Source: Sandaracinobacter neustonicus (lineage in GTDB: Bacteria > Pseudomonadota > Alphaproteobacteria > Sphingomonadales > Sphingomonadaceae). Taken from it: 64,000 nucleotides of DNA. Below are positions 28,666 through 37,698 of the stretch, piece after piece. Below the pieces are notes generated by a model. It worked only from the letters and a program-made list of their open reading frames with translations, ran no database searches and was not told the DNA's origin. The DNA is taken from contig NZ_VFSU01000028.1 of the NCBI RefSeq assembly GCF_006385875.1, forward strand, positions 62,001-126,000, written 5' to 3'. Every line of letters begins with the position of its first letter. Within the stretch, counting starts at the first letter, position 1. The position numbers and the translations under genes were made by a program.

Positions 28666-30567
28666 TTACTTCTTGCTGTCGTCGACTTCGGTGAAGTCGG
28701 CGTCGACCACATCGTCGGCGGGCTGTTCGGCGGCCGGGCCTTCACCCTGCGCCGCGCCTTGCTCGGCGGCGTACACCGCTTCGCCCAGCTTCATGGCGAC
28801 TTGCGCCAGCGCCTGCGCCTTCTGGTTGATCTGCTCCGGATCGCCCGATTCCAGCACCGATTTCACGTCGGCGATGGCCGCTTCGATGGAGGCCTTGGTC
28901 GCGGCGTCCACCTTGTCGCCATGTTCGCTCAACTGGCGTTCCGTTGCGTGCACAAGGCCGTCCGCCTGATTCTTCGCTTCGGCGGCTTCCCGGCGCTTCT
29001 TGTCCTCGGTGGAGAACTGCTCCGCTTCCTTCACCATCTTCTCGATATCGTCCTTGGACAGGCCGCCCGAGGGCTGGATGCGGATCTGCTGTTCCTTGCC
29101 GGTGCCCTTGTCCTTCGCGTTCACCGCGACGAGGCCGTTGGCATCGATGTCGAACGTCACTTCCACCTGCGGCACGCCGCGCGGAGCGGGCGGGATGCCG
29201 ACGAGATCGAACTGGCCCAGCATCTTGTTGTCGGCCGCCATTTCCCGCTCACCCTGAAACACGCGGATCGTCACGGCGGACTGGTTGTCGTCCGCAGTCG
29301 AGAACGTCTGCGACTTCTTGGTGGGGATGGTGGTGTTGCGGTCGATCATGCGGGTGAACACGCCGCCCAGAGTCTCGATGCCGAGGCTGAGAGGCGTCAC
29401 GTCCAGCAGCAGCACGTCTTTCACGTCGCCTTGCAGCACGCCCGCCTGAATGGCGGCACCCATGGCGACCACTTCATCCGGGTTCACGCTCGTGTTCGGC
29501 TCCTTGCCGAACAGATCCTTCACGAACTGGCGGACGCGCGGCATGCGGGTCATCCCGCCCACGAGGATCACTTCGTCGATCTCGCTGGCCTTCACGCCGG
29601 CTTCGTTCATCGCGTCGACGCAGGGCTTGCGGGTGCGCTCGATCAGGTCGATCACCAGCTTTTCAAGGTCGGCGCGGCTGATCGCCTTCACGAGGTGCTT
29701 CGGCCCGGTGGCGTCCGCGGTGATGAAGGGCAGGTTCACTTCCGTGGTGGCGGAAGACGACAGCTCGATCTTCGCCTTTTCCGCCGCTTCCTTCAGCCGT
29801 TGCAGCGCGAGGCGATCGTTGCGCAGATCGATGCCTTCGTCCTTCTTGAAGGCTTCGGCGAGGAATTCCACGATCTTGGCGTCGAAATCCTCCCCGCCAA
29901 GGAAGGTGTCGCCGCTGGTGGATTTCACTTCGAACACACCGTCGCCCAGTTCCAGAACCGAGACGTCGAAGGTGCCGCCGCCAAGGTCGTAAACGGCGAT
30001 GGTGTGGGCGGATGTGCTCTTGTCCAGACCATAAGCCAGCGCAGCGGCGGTCGGCTCGTTGATGATGCGCAGCACTTCAAGGCCCGCGATCTGCCCGGCA
30101 TCCTTGGTGGCCTGACGCTGGGCGTCGTTGAAGTAGGCGGGAACGGTGATCACGGCCTGCGTCACGGTTTCGCCCAGATAGCTCTCGGCCGTTTCCTTCA
30201 TCTTCTGCAGGATGAAGGCGGAAATCTGCGAGGGGCTGTAATCCTTGCCGCCGGCGGACACCCATGCGTCTCCGTTGGCGCCCTTCACGATTTTATAGGG
30301 GACGAGATCCTTGTCCTTCTGGGTCATCGGATCGTCGAAACGGCGGCCGATCAGCCGCTTCACCGCGAACACGGTGTTTTCCGGGTTGGTCACGGCCTGA
30401 CGCTTGGCGGGCTGGCCCACCAGACGTTCCGAATCCTTGGTGAAGGCGACTTGCGACGGGGTTGTCCGCGCGCCTTCCGCATTTTCGATCACCTTGGGCG
30501 CGGCCCCTTCCATCACAGCGACGCAGCTGTTGGTGGTGCCGAGGTCGATTCCGATAACCTTCGCCAT
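28666..30567 (-). CDS. dnaK: Molecular chaperone DnaK (Hsp70)
   Basis: DnaK is the ATP-driven chaperone for unfolded and nascent proteins, working with DnaJ and GrpE, both encoded in this window. The 633-residue protein has the ATPase domain (1-385; [14 protein letters not shown] phosphate loop, [10 protein letters not shown], the GGMTRMP motif), the linker [15 protein letters not shown] and the substrate-binding domain with lid (about 390-600). It ends in an acidic [11 protein letters not shown] tail. The start at 30567 is fixed by [10 protein letters not shown]; the frame continues upstream without homology. Confidence 0.98.
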   Translation of the reverse strand: MAKVIGIDLGTTNSCVAVMEGAAPKVIENAEGARTTPSQVAFTKDSERLVGQPAKRQAVTNPENTVFAVKRLIGRRFDDPMTQKDKDLVPYKIVKGANGDAWVSAGGKDYSPSQISAFILQKMKETAESYLGETVTQAVITVPAYFNDAQRQATKDAGQIAGLEVLRIINEPTAAALAYGLDKSTSAHTIAVYDLGGGTFDVSVLELGDGVFEVKSTSGDTFLGGEDFDAKIVEFLAEAFKKDEGIDLRNDRLALQRLKEAAEKAKIELSSSATTEVNLPFITADATGPKHLVKAISRADLEKLVIDLIERTRKPCVDAMNEAGVKASEIDEVILVGGMTRMPRVRQFVKDLFGKEPNTSVNPDEVVAMGAAIQAGVLQGDVKDVLLLDVTPLSLGIETLGGVFTRMIDRNTTIPTKKSQTFSTADDNQSAVTIRVFQGEREMAADNKMLGQFDLVGIPPAPRGVPQVEVTFDIDANGLVAVNAKDKGTGKEQQIRIQPSGGLSKDDIEKMVKEAEQFSTEDKKRREAAEAKNQADGLVHATERQLSEHGDKVDAATKASIEAAIADVKSVLESGDPEQINQKAQALAQVAMKLGEAVYAAEQGAAQGEGPAAEQPADDVVDADFTEVDDSKK

Positions 30568-30658
30568 AATTGTCCTTGCCTGTTTGCGCGTGGGGACGCC
30601 CCCTTGCGCACCTTTCCGTGAGAATAAGTTCAGCTGCCCGAAGACAGCCTTTCGCTTG

Positions 30659-30689
30659 GGCATATAGGTGGACGATTTCCGGCATCAAT
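30659..30689 (-). promoter_or_regulatory. Candidate heat-shock promoter of dnaK
   Basis: On the minus strand ATTG (30689-30686), 17 bases, then CCTATATGCC (30668-30659). The -10 element matches CYTATNT exactly, and the -35 keeps three of four bases of CTTG. It is 91 bases upstream of the dnaK start. TTGATG-N15-CTATAT could alternatively be read as a housekeeping-type promoter. Confidence 0.4.
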
Positions 30690-30801
30690 GGTGCCGCTGC
30701 GCTTTTCCTTCGGCGGTTCATTCCCGCGACAGCCGCGCTGTTGCAGCGGCGGCGGTGCCCGCGCTAGAGCGGCGCGGACGAAGTTCAGAAAGGCTTTCCC
30801 C

Positions 30802-31296
30802 ATGGTGCGCGCATTTGCCCTTTCCGCTTTGCTGCTGGCCGGATCCCCGGCGTTGCTGCTGGCGGGTGCCCCGGTGCTGGCGCAGATGGCCCCCATGGCC
30901 CAGCCGCATGTGCAGGACGCATGGGTGCGGCTGCCTGCCGTCAGCGGTCGCCCGGCCGGTGGCTATTTCCTGATCCACGGCACGGCGAAGGCCGATGCGC
31001 TGACGGGCGTTTCGTCCCCCAAGGCCGAGCGGATCGAACTGCATTCGATGACGAATGAGGGCGGGGTGATGAAAATGCGCGCCGAACCCAGCTTCGCCGT
31101 GCCCGCCAAGGGGGTACTGCAATTCGCGCCGGGCGGCAGCCATCTGATGATCTTCGGCCTTGCCCCGGACGTGAAGCCGGGCGCGGCCATTCCGCTGACT
31201 TTCAGCTTCCAGTCCGGCGCGAAAGTGACGCTGAATGCCGAGGCGCGGGCGGCGAATGCGCCGGTTAAGGCGGATGCGCCTGCCCATCAGCACTGA
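30802..31296 (+). CDS. Periplasmic copper chaperone PCu(A)C
   Basis: A 164-residue exported copper-binding protein that delivers Cu(I), typically to cytochrome c oxidase assembly. A signal peptide (about 1-27, ending in VLAQ) precedes the PCu(A)C beta fold. Metal ligands are visible in ELHSM, VMKM and GGSHLM, the family's methionine/histidine pattern. A C-terminal tail ending PAHQH adds further histidines. The ATG at 30802 has GAAAGGC upstream. The 3' end overlaps the next gene by 23 bases, suggesting coupling. Confidence 0.93.
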   Translation: MVRAFALSALLLAGSPALLLAGAPVLAQMAPMAQPHVQDAWVRLPAVSGRPAGGYFLIHGTAKADALTGVSSPKAERIELHSMTNEGGVMKMRAEPSFAVPAKGVLQFAPGGSHLMIFGLAPDVKPGAAIPLTFSFQSGAKVTLNAEARAANAPVKADAPAHQH

Positions 31297-31759
31297 CAGC
31301 CCCGCCAGCCGCCCGTTGAGCGCGGGCGAGCGGGCGCTTGCCGCGCGGGTGTTCGGCTCGGCGCTGAACCCTGATCCGGTGCGCATCAACCGGCTGAAAT
31401 GGTGGATGTGGCAGCCCGCGTGGATCACCATGGCCCCGGACGGGCATTTGTGGTTCCACCCCAATGGCGATGTGTGGAGCGAGGATTTTTCAAGCGAGGG
31501 TGCCGCGCTGCGCGGCCATTTCGTGCATGAACTGACGCATGTGTGGCAGCACCAGCAGGGCGTCAGCCTTATCTGGCAGCGCCCGCCGTTCGCGCGTTAC
31601 GCCTACCTCCCGCTGACACCGGGCAAGCCGTTCAGCGCCTATGGGCTGGAGCAGCAGGCCGAGATCGTGAAAGACGCCTATCTGCTGGGCGAAGGGCTGC
31701 GGCTGAAGGACCGGCCGCCGCTGGAGGTGTATCGGGCGCTGCTGCCGTTCAGACCCTGA
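31274..31759 (+). CDS. 'vgr-related' HExxH protein
   Basis: A 161-residue protein with a zinc-metalloprotease-like motif HELTHVWQHQ at 85-94, resembling the DUF4157/eCIS-core group. Short proteins of this type in sphingomonads are often annotated 'vgr related protein', though no VgrG spike domain is present. It lacks a signal peptide. The ATG at 31274 (MRLPISTDSP) overlaps the copper chaperone gene, and the tail overlaps the convergent membrane protein gene by 11 bases. Whether it is an active peptidase is unknown; the motif residues H85, E86 and H89 are intact. Confidence 0.72.
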   Translation: MRLPISTDSPASRPLSAGERALAARVFGSALNPDPVRINRLKWWMWQPAWITMAPDGHLWFHPNGDVWSEDFSSEGAALRGHFVHELTHVWQHQQGVSLIWQRPPFARYAYLPLTPGKPFSAYGLEQQAEIVKDAYLLGEGLRLKDRPPLEVYRALLPFRP

Positions 31760-32459
31760 GCGCCAGCAGGGATGGGGCCAGCGCATTCCACCATTCGCCG
31801 GGGTAAAACCATGCGGCGGCGATGTGGAGCGGCACCGCGATAGCAATCACCCACCATGTCGCGGGATGCACCCGACCGAGCACCCGCCTGTCATGCAGCA
31901 TCAGCGGGATCAGCAACAGGTCTGCCAGCAGATTGGGGGCGGAATCCATGATGTGCGGCATCGGCGGCACCCAGAGGAACCAGCGCGAGATCGCCGGGCC
32001 GACAAGGCAGACCGCCGCGCCATACATGAAGCGGCGGTGCCATTGCGGGTGGCGCGTGACGCTGGCGATCGCCGCGGTAACGAAGGCGATGAACAGCGCC
32101 AGATCGACCATGTTGAACAGGGTGAAGGCCCATGGCTGCTCAACGCCGCGCTGTTCACGGCGGAGCGCGGCATGGATTGCCGCCGCAATGCCCAGCGGCA
32201 GCATCAGCGCCGAAATCGCGATTCCAGCCAACCCCAGTTCGCGGTGACGAGCCACCTTGCCCCAGGCGACCAGCTGCGACTGCCAGGCATAGAGCAGAAT
32301 CCAGCTGAAATAGGCGAGCCCGTAGATGTGGATGATCGGCGCGAAGCTGCGCGATCCGGCAGCAAGCGGCGCGAAATAGGTGAGCGGGAAGGCGAGCAGG
32401 GTGATCGCCAGCATCAGCCAGCCCATGCGCGCGAAAAACGGATCGCGTTTGCTTGCCAT
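31749..32459 (-). CDS. Integral membrane protein, unknown function
   Basis: A 236-residue protein with about seven hydrophobic segments (for example GWLMLAITLLAFPLTYFAP near 13-31 and WWVIAIAVPLHIAAAWFYP near the end) and conserved-looking histidine positions in PIIHIYGLAYF, VARHRELG and QWHRRFMYG. This HIYG / HR.LG / H.R.M pattern recurs in a poorly characterised bacterial membrane family possibly binding heme or metal. No reliable function can be given. It is convergent with, and overlaps, the HExxH gene. Confidence 0.72.
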   Translation of the reverse strand: MASKRDPFFARMGWLMLAITLLAFPLTYFAPLAAGSRSFAPIIHIYGLAYFSWILLYAWQSQLVAWGKVARHRELGLAGIAISALMLPLGIAAAIHAALRREQRGVEQPWAFTLFNMVDLALFIAFVTAAIASVTRHPQWHRRFMYGAAVCLVGPAISRWFLWVPPMPHIMDSAPNLLADLLLIPLMLHDRRVLGRVHPATWWVIAIAVPLHIAAAWFYPGEWWNALAPSLLALRV

Positions 32460-32628
32460 TTGCCCCCCCTATGGCCTTGGTCCGGAGGATGTGCGGCGGA
32501 TAGGGGGAACGCAAGGGGGCTTTCGCCGCCCCACAGCTGAGCCAAAGCCACATGCCCGCTTTCTTCCGACCAGCCGCGCCGCCGGGGGATTCCCTTTCGC
32601 CCCTCCCGATGCCACAAGGCGGCCAGCC

Positions 32629-34026
32629 ATGCGCCGCCTGTTCACCCTGTTGCTCCTGCTGCTCGCCCAGCCCGCACTCGCCACGGCTGTCGCGGGCAAC
32701 ATCCGCGTGATCCCCACCGCCGAGGGCGCGACCGTGCGGCTGGCGCTGTCAGAGCCGCTTGCCGCGCCGCCGCGTGCCTTCGCGCTGGGCGATCCCATGC
32801 GCTGGGCAATCGATCTGGGCGACGCCTCCGCCGTGCGACGGGATGCCCCCGGTGCAGGTGACGTGAAGGCCGCCCGCGTTTCGCAATTCGATCCCGCGAC
32901 CGTGCGAATGGTCGTCGATCTTGCCAAGCCGATGCGGCTGGCAGAAGTGATTCAGGGCCGCGATCAGGTGCTGGAACTGCGCTTCCGCCCCGTGGCCGAA
33001 GCCGAGTTCAAGCGCCTCGTCGCGCGCGGCCGCAACCCCGTGGCAGGCTTCTACCAAGAGGCCCCGCGCGCCGTCCCGCCCGGCCCCAACCCGCCCGCCG
33101 ATCTCGCAGCCGACAGCGCCGCCCGGCTGGATGCGGTAGAGGCCGCGCTGGCGGAAGCCGGGCGCGAGCTTCAGCCGCCCCCCACCGTCCAGCCAGCTGT
33201 CCAGCCCATCGATCCACGCCTGAACCCGCAAATCACCCCGCAGCAGGACAAGCGCGTTTCGCCCCCGCCGCCCGCGAAGCCCGCCCCCCTGCCGCCCGCC
33301 ATCACCAGCGCCCGGCCGACCCGCACGAAGAAGGCGGTGATCGTGATCGACGCCGGGCACGGCGGCCACGATCCGGGCGCACCCTCTGCCATCGGCGGCG
33401 GATCGGAAAAGGATGTCACCCTCGCCATCGCGCAACAGGCCAAGGCCGCCATCGAGCGCCGCGCCCGCGAAAAGGGCGTGCCCGTCGACGTCCGCCTCAC
33501 GCGGGACAAGGACTACTTCGTCACGCTGGGCAACCGCGTCCGCCTCGCACGCGACTGGAAGGCCGACCTGTTCATCTCCATCCACGCAGACAGCGCGCCC
33601 AATCTGCTGGCGCGCGGAGCCTCCGTCTACACCCTCTCCGAAGTCGCATCAGACCGCGAGGCCGCCCGCGTCGCCGCCAAGGAAAACCGCGCCGACCTGA
33701 TCGCGGGCGTCGACCTCTCCGGCGAAAACCGCGAAGTCGCCTCCATCCTCGTCGATCTCGGCATGCGAGACAGCATGAACGCCTCGGCCGATTTCGCAGA
33801 ATCGCTGCAAAATGGCATGGAACCCGAAGGCGTCACCTTCCGCAGCCAGTTCCACCGCTTCGCCAACTTCCAGGTGCTGCGCAACCTCGGCGTGCCCGCC
33901 GTCCTGCTGGAAACCGGCTTCCTCTCCAACGAAGACGACGCCCGCTACCTGTTTTCCAGCAAAGGCCAACGCGCCATCGCCAACGGCATCGCCGAATCCG
34001 TGGTGAGCTTCGTGGGGAAACGCTGA
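32629..34026 (+). CDS. N-acetylmuramoyl-L-alanine amidase (AmiC-type)
   Basis: A periplasmic zinc amidase that cuts the bond between MurNAc and the stem peptide, usually during septum splitting. The 465-residue protein has a signal peptide (1-22), an AMIN targeting domain (about 25-125), a proline-rich linker (about 150-225) and an Amidase_3 catalytic domain (about 235-460). Zinc ligands and catalytic residues appear in IDAGHGGHDPG, SIHAD and LLETGFLSN. The start at 32629 begins the signal peptide. A truncated repeat copy follows its stop codon. Confidence 0.95.
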   Translation: MRRLFTLLLLLLAQPALATAVAGNIRVIPTAEGATVRLALSEPLAAPPRAFALGDPMRWAIDLGDASAVRRDAPGAGDVKAARVSQFDPATVRMVVDLAKPMRLAEVIQGRDQVLELRFRPVAEAEFKRLVARGRNPVAGFYQEAPRAVPPGPNPPADLAADSAARLDAVEAALAEAGRELQPPPTVQPAVQPIDPRLNPQITPQQDKRVSPPPPAKPAPLPPAITSARPTRTKKAVIVIDAGHGGHDPGAPSAIGGGSEKDVTLAIAQQAKAAIERRAREKGVPVDVRLTRDKDYFVTLGNRVRLARDWKADLFISIHADSAPNLLARGASVYTLSEVASDREAARVAAKENRADLIAGVDLSGENREVASILVDLGMRDSMNASADFAESLQNGMEPEGVTFRSQFHRFANFQVLRNLGVPAVLLETGFLSNEDDARYLFSSKGQRAIANGIAESVVSFVGKR

Positions 34027-34045
34027 GGGGGGCGTCCGTTTCTTT

Positions 34046-34220
34046 GCCTCCGGCGGGCAGGGAATTGATTTCCCTGCACCCTCAAAATTGGCGTCGTGTC
34101 AAAACTCAAACACCATGTGAGTGATCAGATTCGATTGCCTGCGGCGCAACGAAGCACTCTCCCCCTGCAAGGGGGGAGAGATGGAGAGGGGGTGTCACCG
34201 GTTGGCCTGATCCACAACAT
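34046..34220 (+). repeat. Palindromic repeat element, copy 3 (left arm only)
   Basis: Begins with the same GCCTCCGGCGG core (34046-34056), but the first hairpin of copies 1 and 2 is cleanly missing. The second is kept with altered bases, CAGGGAATTGATTTCCCTG (34058-34076). The ATTCGATTGCCTGCGGCG block and the CTCTCCCCC/GGGGGGAGAG hairpin follow. The right arm is absent. It lies between the convergent amidase and SelO genes; nothing else is seen in this 210-base gap. Confidence 0.72.
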
Positions 34221-34236
34221 CCCACCTCTCAACCCA

Positions 34237-35604
34237 TCACGCCAACGCCGCCCCCATCTGCCGCAATGCCCCGATCTTCCGCTCCAGCGGCCCCCAGTCA
34301 TCCGCCTCGGCAATCGCCGCCCACAACGCTTCCACCTCGTCGATCAGCATCGTCTGCGGCGTGGCATCCGCCCAATAGGGATGCGCCAGCGCGCCGGGCA
34401 ATGGCTCGAACCCGGCCAGCAATTCGCGGAACAATCCCAGCGCCGGATGCATATCGGCAGGCACTCGCCCGCCCCGGAAGCCGAACCAGATGGCGTCGGG
34501 CTGCGTCCCCCCTTCACCCAGCCCGACCTCCAGCGCCCGCACCAGCGCTTCCTCCGCCTCGGCGCTGCCGCGTTGCAGGCCCAGCCGCCACAGCGCCTGC
34601 CGCCGCACCTCCTGCGCCACCAGCTCCGGCCAGCGTTGCAAGGCCGGCACAAGGCTGTCCGCAGGCGCGATCAGCCGCAGCGCCTTCGCCAGTTCCACCA
34701 GATTCCAGTGCACCGCCTCGGCCTGCCGCCCAAAGGCATAAAGGCCGAAATGATCGAAATAGGCGGCGGTGAAATCGCTTTGCCAGCGCGGCAGGAAACG
34801 CCACGGGCCATAATCGAAACTCTCGCCCGAGATGTTCATATTGTCGGTGTTCAGCACCCCGTGCACGAACCCCGCCACATGCCATTCGGCCACCAGCCGC
34901 GCCGCACCTTCCACGGCATAGGTCATCAGCGTGGCGATGCGGTCCGCCCCCGGCTCCGCTTGCGCGATCTCGCGCAGCACATAATCCACCAGCCGCGCCA
35001 TCGCCTCCGGCATTTGCAGCGCCGCCAGCCGCTGGAAACTGCCATAGCGCACATGGCTGTGGGAAAGCCGCACCAGCACGGCGGATCTTGTGGGTGAAGG
35101 CTCGTCGCCGCGCTCCAGCTCCTCGCCCGTCTCGATCACGCTGAACGTGCGCGACGTCGTCACCCCCAGCGCCTGCAGCATTTCCGTCGCCAGCAGTTCG
35201 CGCACCGCGCCTTTCAGCGTCAGCCGCCCGTCGCCAAAGCGGGACCATGGCGTGCGCCCCGATCCCTTGGTGCCCAGATCCATCAGCCGCCCGCCGCCAT
35301 CGCGCAACTGCGCGAACAGGAAGCCGCGCCCGTCGCCCAGTTCGGGGTTGTAGGTGCGGAACTGGTGCCCGTGATAGCGCAGCGCAAGCGGCGCGGGCAG
35401 GCTGCCATCCAGAGGTTCGAAGCGGCCGAAATGCGCGATCCACGCCGCGTCGCTCAGCCCGGAAAGCCCCACGTCGGCGGCGGCGCTGTCGTTGCGCCAG
35501 CGCAGAATATGCTGCGGAAACTGGGCCGGCGCGACGACATCAAAAAAGTCGCCCCCCAGCGCCATCATCGCCGTTTCAGGCTGGTAAGCGGGATTGCCGG
35601 TCAC
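34237..35604 (-). CDS. selO: SelO/YdiU family protein adenylyltransferase (AMPylator)
   Basis: SelO is a pseudokinase-fold enzyme that transfers AMP from ATP to Ser/Thr/Tyr of target proteins, linked to oxidative stress. At 455 residues it is shorter than the usual ~480-490. Nucleotide-site motifs are present: LDLGTKGSGRTPWSR-like segment near 109-122, and H-G-V-L-N-T-D-N-M-N-I-S-G-E-S-F-D-Y-G-P with metal ligands near N255 and D264. The protein contains no cysteine at all, so the C-terminal redox-sensitive Cys of typical SelO and its disulfide partner are missing. It ends 31 bases before the TetR gene stop in the same direction. Confidence 0.92.
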   Translation of the reverse strand: MTGNPAYQPETAMMALGGDFFDVVAPAQFPQHILRWRNDSAAADVGLSGLSDAAWIAHFGRFEPLDGSLPAPLALRYHGHQFRTYNPELGDGRGFLFAQLRDGGGRLMDLGTKGSGRTPWSRFGDGRLTLKGAVRELLATEMLQALGVTTSRTFSVIETGEELERGDEPSPTRSAVLVRLSHSHVRYGSFQRLAALQMPEAMARLVDYVLREIAQAEPGADRIATLMTYAVEGAARLVAEWHVAGFVHGVLNTDNMNISGESFDYGPWRFLPRWQSDFTAAYFDHFGLYAFGRQAEAVHWNLVELAKALRLIAPADSLVPALQRWPELVAQEVRRQALWRLGLQRGSAEAEEALVRALEVGLGEGGTQPDAIWFGFRGGRVPADMHPALGLFRELLAGFEPLPGALAHPYWADATPQTMLIDEVEALWAAIAEADDWGPLERKIGALRQMGAALA

Positions 35605-35635
35605 GCCGCCCCATTGGCGCAGCGCGCTGCGTGGA

Positions 35636-36346
35636 TCAATCCTGCCGGGGCTGGAAAGACGACAGACCGGCCGCCGCGTCGCAGAAGCGGATCGATTCGC
35701 TGCGAATGTGCGCTTTCATCTCGGCCGTGGTGTCGGGTTCGAAATACAGGTGCATCGCCTCGCCCACGGCGGAAAAGATCAGGTTGGAGGTGATGTCAGG
35801 GCGCACGTTCGTGATCCCCTGCTTGGCGAGCACGGCCTCCAGATGCGCGCGGGTCCAGGCGACCACCGTTTCCTTGGCGGCATGAAAAAAGGGTTCCGCT
35901 TCGGGATTCTGCTTGTGGATCTTCCGCTCTGCCCCCTGCTCCGAACAGCTTCTGGATTTCTCCCACACATTGTTCACTTCACAGAAGTCGAAGCAGCGAT
36001 TCAGGCTGGCGGTGAAGGTCACATCCTCCAGCCTGTCGTCGCCCTGCATCGCCGCGATGATCTTCAGCCCGTGCAGCTTACCCAGCTCCACCAGCAGCGC
36101 CCGCTTCGATCCGAAGTGATAGAAGATGGAGCCTTCAGACACATCCGCCTGCGCTGCGATATCGGCCGTCCCGGTGCTGGCATAGCCGCGCGTGCCGAAC
36201 AGCAGATAGGCGGCCTCCAGCACGCGCGTGCGGGTTTCCGCCGGATCGTAGCGGCGAACCTTGTTGTCCACCTCTGTCTTCCGGGTCCGGGCTTCGGCCT
36301 GAGCCTTTGTCACCTTGCCGTCGGTTGCGCGCGCACGTGTCGCCAC
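35636..36346 (-). CDS. TetR/AcrR family transcriptional regulator
   Basis: A 236-residue repressor-type regulator. After a basic, probably disordered N-terminal tail (1-32), the HTH domain spans about 33-90 with V-L-E-A-A-Y-L-L-F-G-T-R-G-Y and ADVSEGSIFYHFGSKRALL. The C-terminal ligand domain is family-specific and its effector unknown. It is divergent from the alpha/beta hydrolase gene across 140 bases that include an imperfect palindrome (36405-36417), so control of the hydrolase, itself, or both is a reasonable inference. Confidence 0.9.
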   Translation of the reverse strand: MATRARATDGKVTKAQAEARTRKTEVDNKVRRYDPAETRTRVLEAAYLLFGTRGYASTGTADIAAQADVSEGSIFYHFGSKRALLVELGKLHGLKIIAAMQGDDRLEDVTFTASLNRCFDFCEVNNVWEKSRSCSEQGAERKIHKQNPEAEPFFHAAKETVVAWTRAHLEAVLAKQGITNVRPDITSNLIFSAVGEAMHLYFEPDTTAEMKAHIRSESIRFCDAAAGLSSFQPRQD

Positions 36347-36404
36347 TGTCGTTCCGCGTCCTCTCTACGCAGCCCCGGTCCCCGGCGGGCTTATGCGCTA
36401 AAAC

Positions 36405-36417
36405 TGAGTGGCAGTCA
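36405..36417. promoter_or_regulatory. Candidate TetR operator half-palindrome
   Basis: TGAGTGGCAGTCA is an imperfect 13-bp palindrome (TGAxTG-G-CAxTCA with one mismatched pair) in the spacer between divergent TetR and hydrolase genes. It is short, and no second copy was found. Confidence 0.25.
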
Positions 36418-36486
36418 AAAGTTCATGTAACATCCCACCATAAAGGGGAAATTGCGCCCTGCGCACGCCCGGCCTAGAAGGCAATC

Positions 36487-37350
36487 GTGGAACCCGCCTT
36501 CACCGATCAATATCTGTGGACCAGCGACAATGTCCGCCTGCACTACCGCGATTATGCGGGCGGCGCAGGCGGCCGCCCGGCGCTGCTCTGCCTGCCCGGC
36601 CTCACCCGCAACGCCCGTGATTTCGAAGCCTTTGCAGGGCGTTATGCCCCACGTTTTCGCGTGATCACCCCCAGCTTTCGCGGCCGGGGAGACAGCGGCT
36701 ATGCCCGCGACCCGCTCACCTATGTCCCGCTCACCTACCTGCAGGACATGGGGCGGCTGCTGGATGCGGCAATGGTGGACAAGGTGGTAATCGTCGGCAC
36801 CTCGCTCGGCGGCCTGATCGGTCTGCTGCTGGACGTGACTCAGCGACAGCGCATCGCCGGACTCGCGTTGAACGATGTGGGGCCGGATATGAACCCGGAA
36901 GGGCTGGCGCGAATCCGCATCGGGCTGGGCAAGGGCGGCAACTGGCCCAGCTGGCTGACGGCCGCGCGCGACATCGCCCGCCGGCAGGCCGATCTCTACC
37001 CGCACTGGGGGCTGGACCAATGGCTGGCGCACGCCAAGCGGCTGTGCCGGGTCAGCCGCGCCGGGCCGATCATGTGGGATTATGATCCGGAAATCGCCGC
37101 GCCGCTGAACCTGCCGCATGGCGATCAGCAGCTGGACCTGTGGCTGGCGCTGGACAGTTACCGGGACCGGCCGCTGCTTTCGGTGCGCGGCGCGCTGTCT
37201 GACATATTGGCGGCGGATACGCAGGCGAAAATGGCCGCGCGAATGCCCATGCTCAGCGCCGTCACCGTGCCCGGCGTGGGCCACGCCCCCACGCTGGAGG
37301 AGCCGGAGGCCGTCGCCGCGCTGGACGATTTCCTCGGCCGCTTCGGCTGA
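36487..37350 (+). CDS. Alpha/beta hydrolase
   Basis: A 287-residue serine hydrolase of the alpha/beta fold. Seen: the oxyanion region LLCLPGLTRNARDF, the nucleophile elbow GTSLGG (about 99-104), the aspartate-bearing strand RPLLSVRGALSDIL and the catalytic histidine in GVGHAPTLEEP. It is most like esterase, lactonase or haloperoxidase relatives; the substrate cannot be assigned. The start is a GTG at 36487. Divergent TetR suggests ligand-controlled expression. Confidence 0.88.
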   Translation: MEPAFTDQYLWTSDNVRLHYRDYAGGAGGRPALLCLPGLTRNARDFEAFAGRYAPRFRVITPSFRGRGDSGYARDPLTYVPLTYLQDMGRLLDAAMVDKVVIVGTSLGGLIGLLLDVTQRQRIAGLALNDVGPDMNPEGLARIRIGLGKGGNWPSWLTAARDIARRQADLYPHWGLDQWLAHAKRLCRVSRAGPIMWDYDPEIAAPLNLPHGDQQLDLWLALDSYRDRPLLSVRGALSDILAADTQAKMAARMPMLSAVTVPGVGHAPTLEEPEAVAALDDFLGRFG

Positions 37351-37355
37351 AGCCC

Positions 37356-37679
37356 TCAGGCGTCTGTCAGCAGTTCGCCTTCCAGCAGATCGGGCGGGGT
37401 CGGGCTGCCCAGAACGGCGGCGGGATCGCGCGGTGGCAGGGCGGCCAGCGCCGTGGCCTTCGCCTTTTCCCGCGCGTTGCGCCGATCCAGCCAACGCTTG
37501 AACAGCAGGCCACCCACGGCGACGCTCACCATGCCCACCGGCCCCAGCGCGCGCGCCACGCGCGGCAACACCACCGGCACGGCGGCCCCGATCACAGCAC
37601 CGGCCGGGCCGGCAGCGGCTCCGCCCAATGTCTGGGCGATGCTGCGCCCTGCCAGTGCCGTCATCACCTTGCCGATCAT
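37356..37679 (-). CDS. Small conserved hypothetical protein with glycine-rich hydrophobic segment
   Basis: A 107-residue protein with G-A-A-A-G-P-A-G-A-V-I-G-A-A-V-P-V-V-L at about 20-40 and a second hydrophobic stretch L-G-P-V-G-M-V-S-V-A-V-G-G-L-L-F, then a basic segment KRWLDRRNAREKAK and an acidic tail. Probably membrane-associated; no function is assigned. The ATG at 37679 has an AGGAGA ribosome site. It lies 19 bases downstream of hemW and may share its transcript. Confidence 0.62.
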   Translation of the reverse strand: MIGKVMTALAGRSIAQTLGGAAAGPAGAVIGAAVPVVLPRVARALGPVGMVSVAVGGLLFKRWLDRRNAREKAKATALAALPPRDPAAVLGSPTPPDLLEGELLTDA

Positions 37680-37698
37680 GCCTGTCTCCTTCGCGCCT

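Noticed and set aside
28624-30621. A 665-codon plus-strand frame opposite dnaK
   Set aside because: Low-complexity shadow of the dnaK coding strand; no start signals and no recognisable domain.
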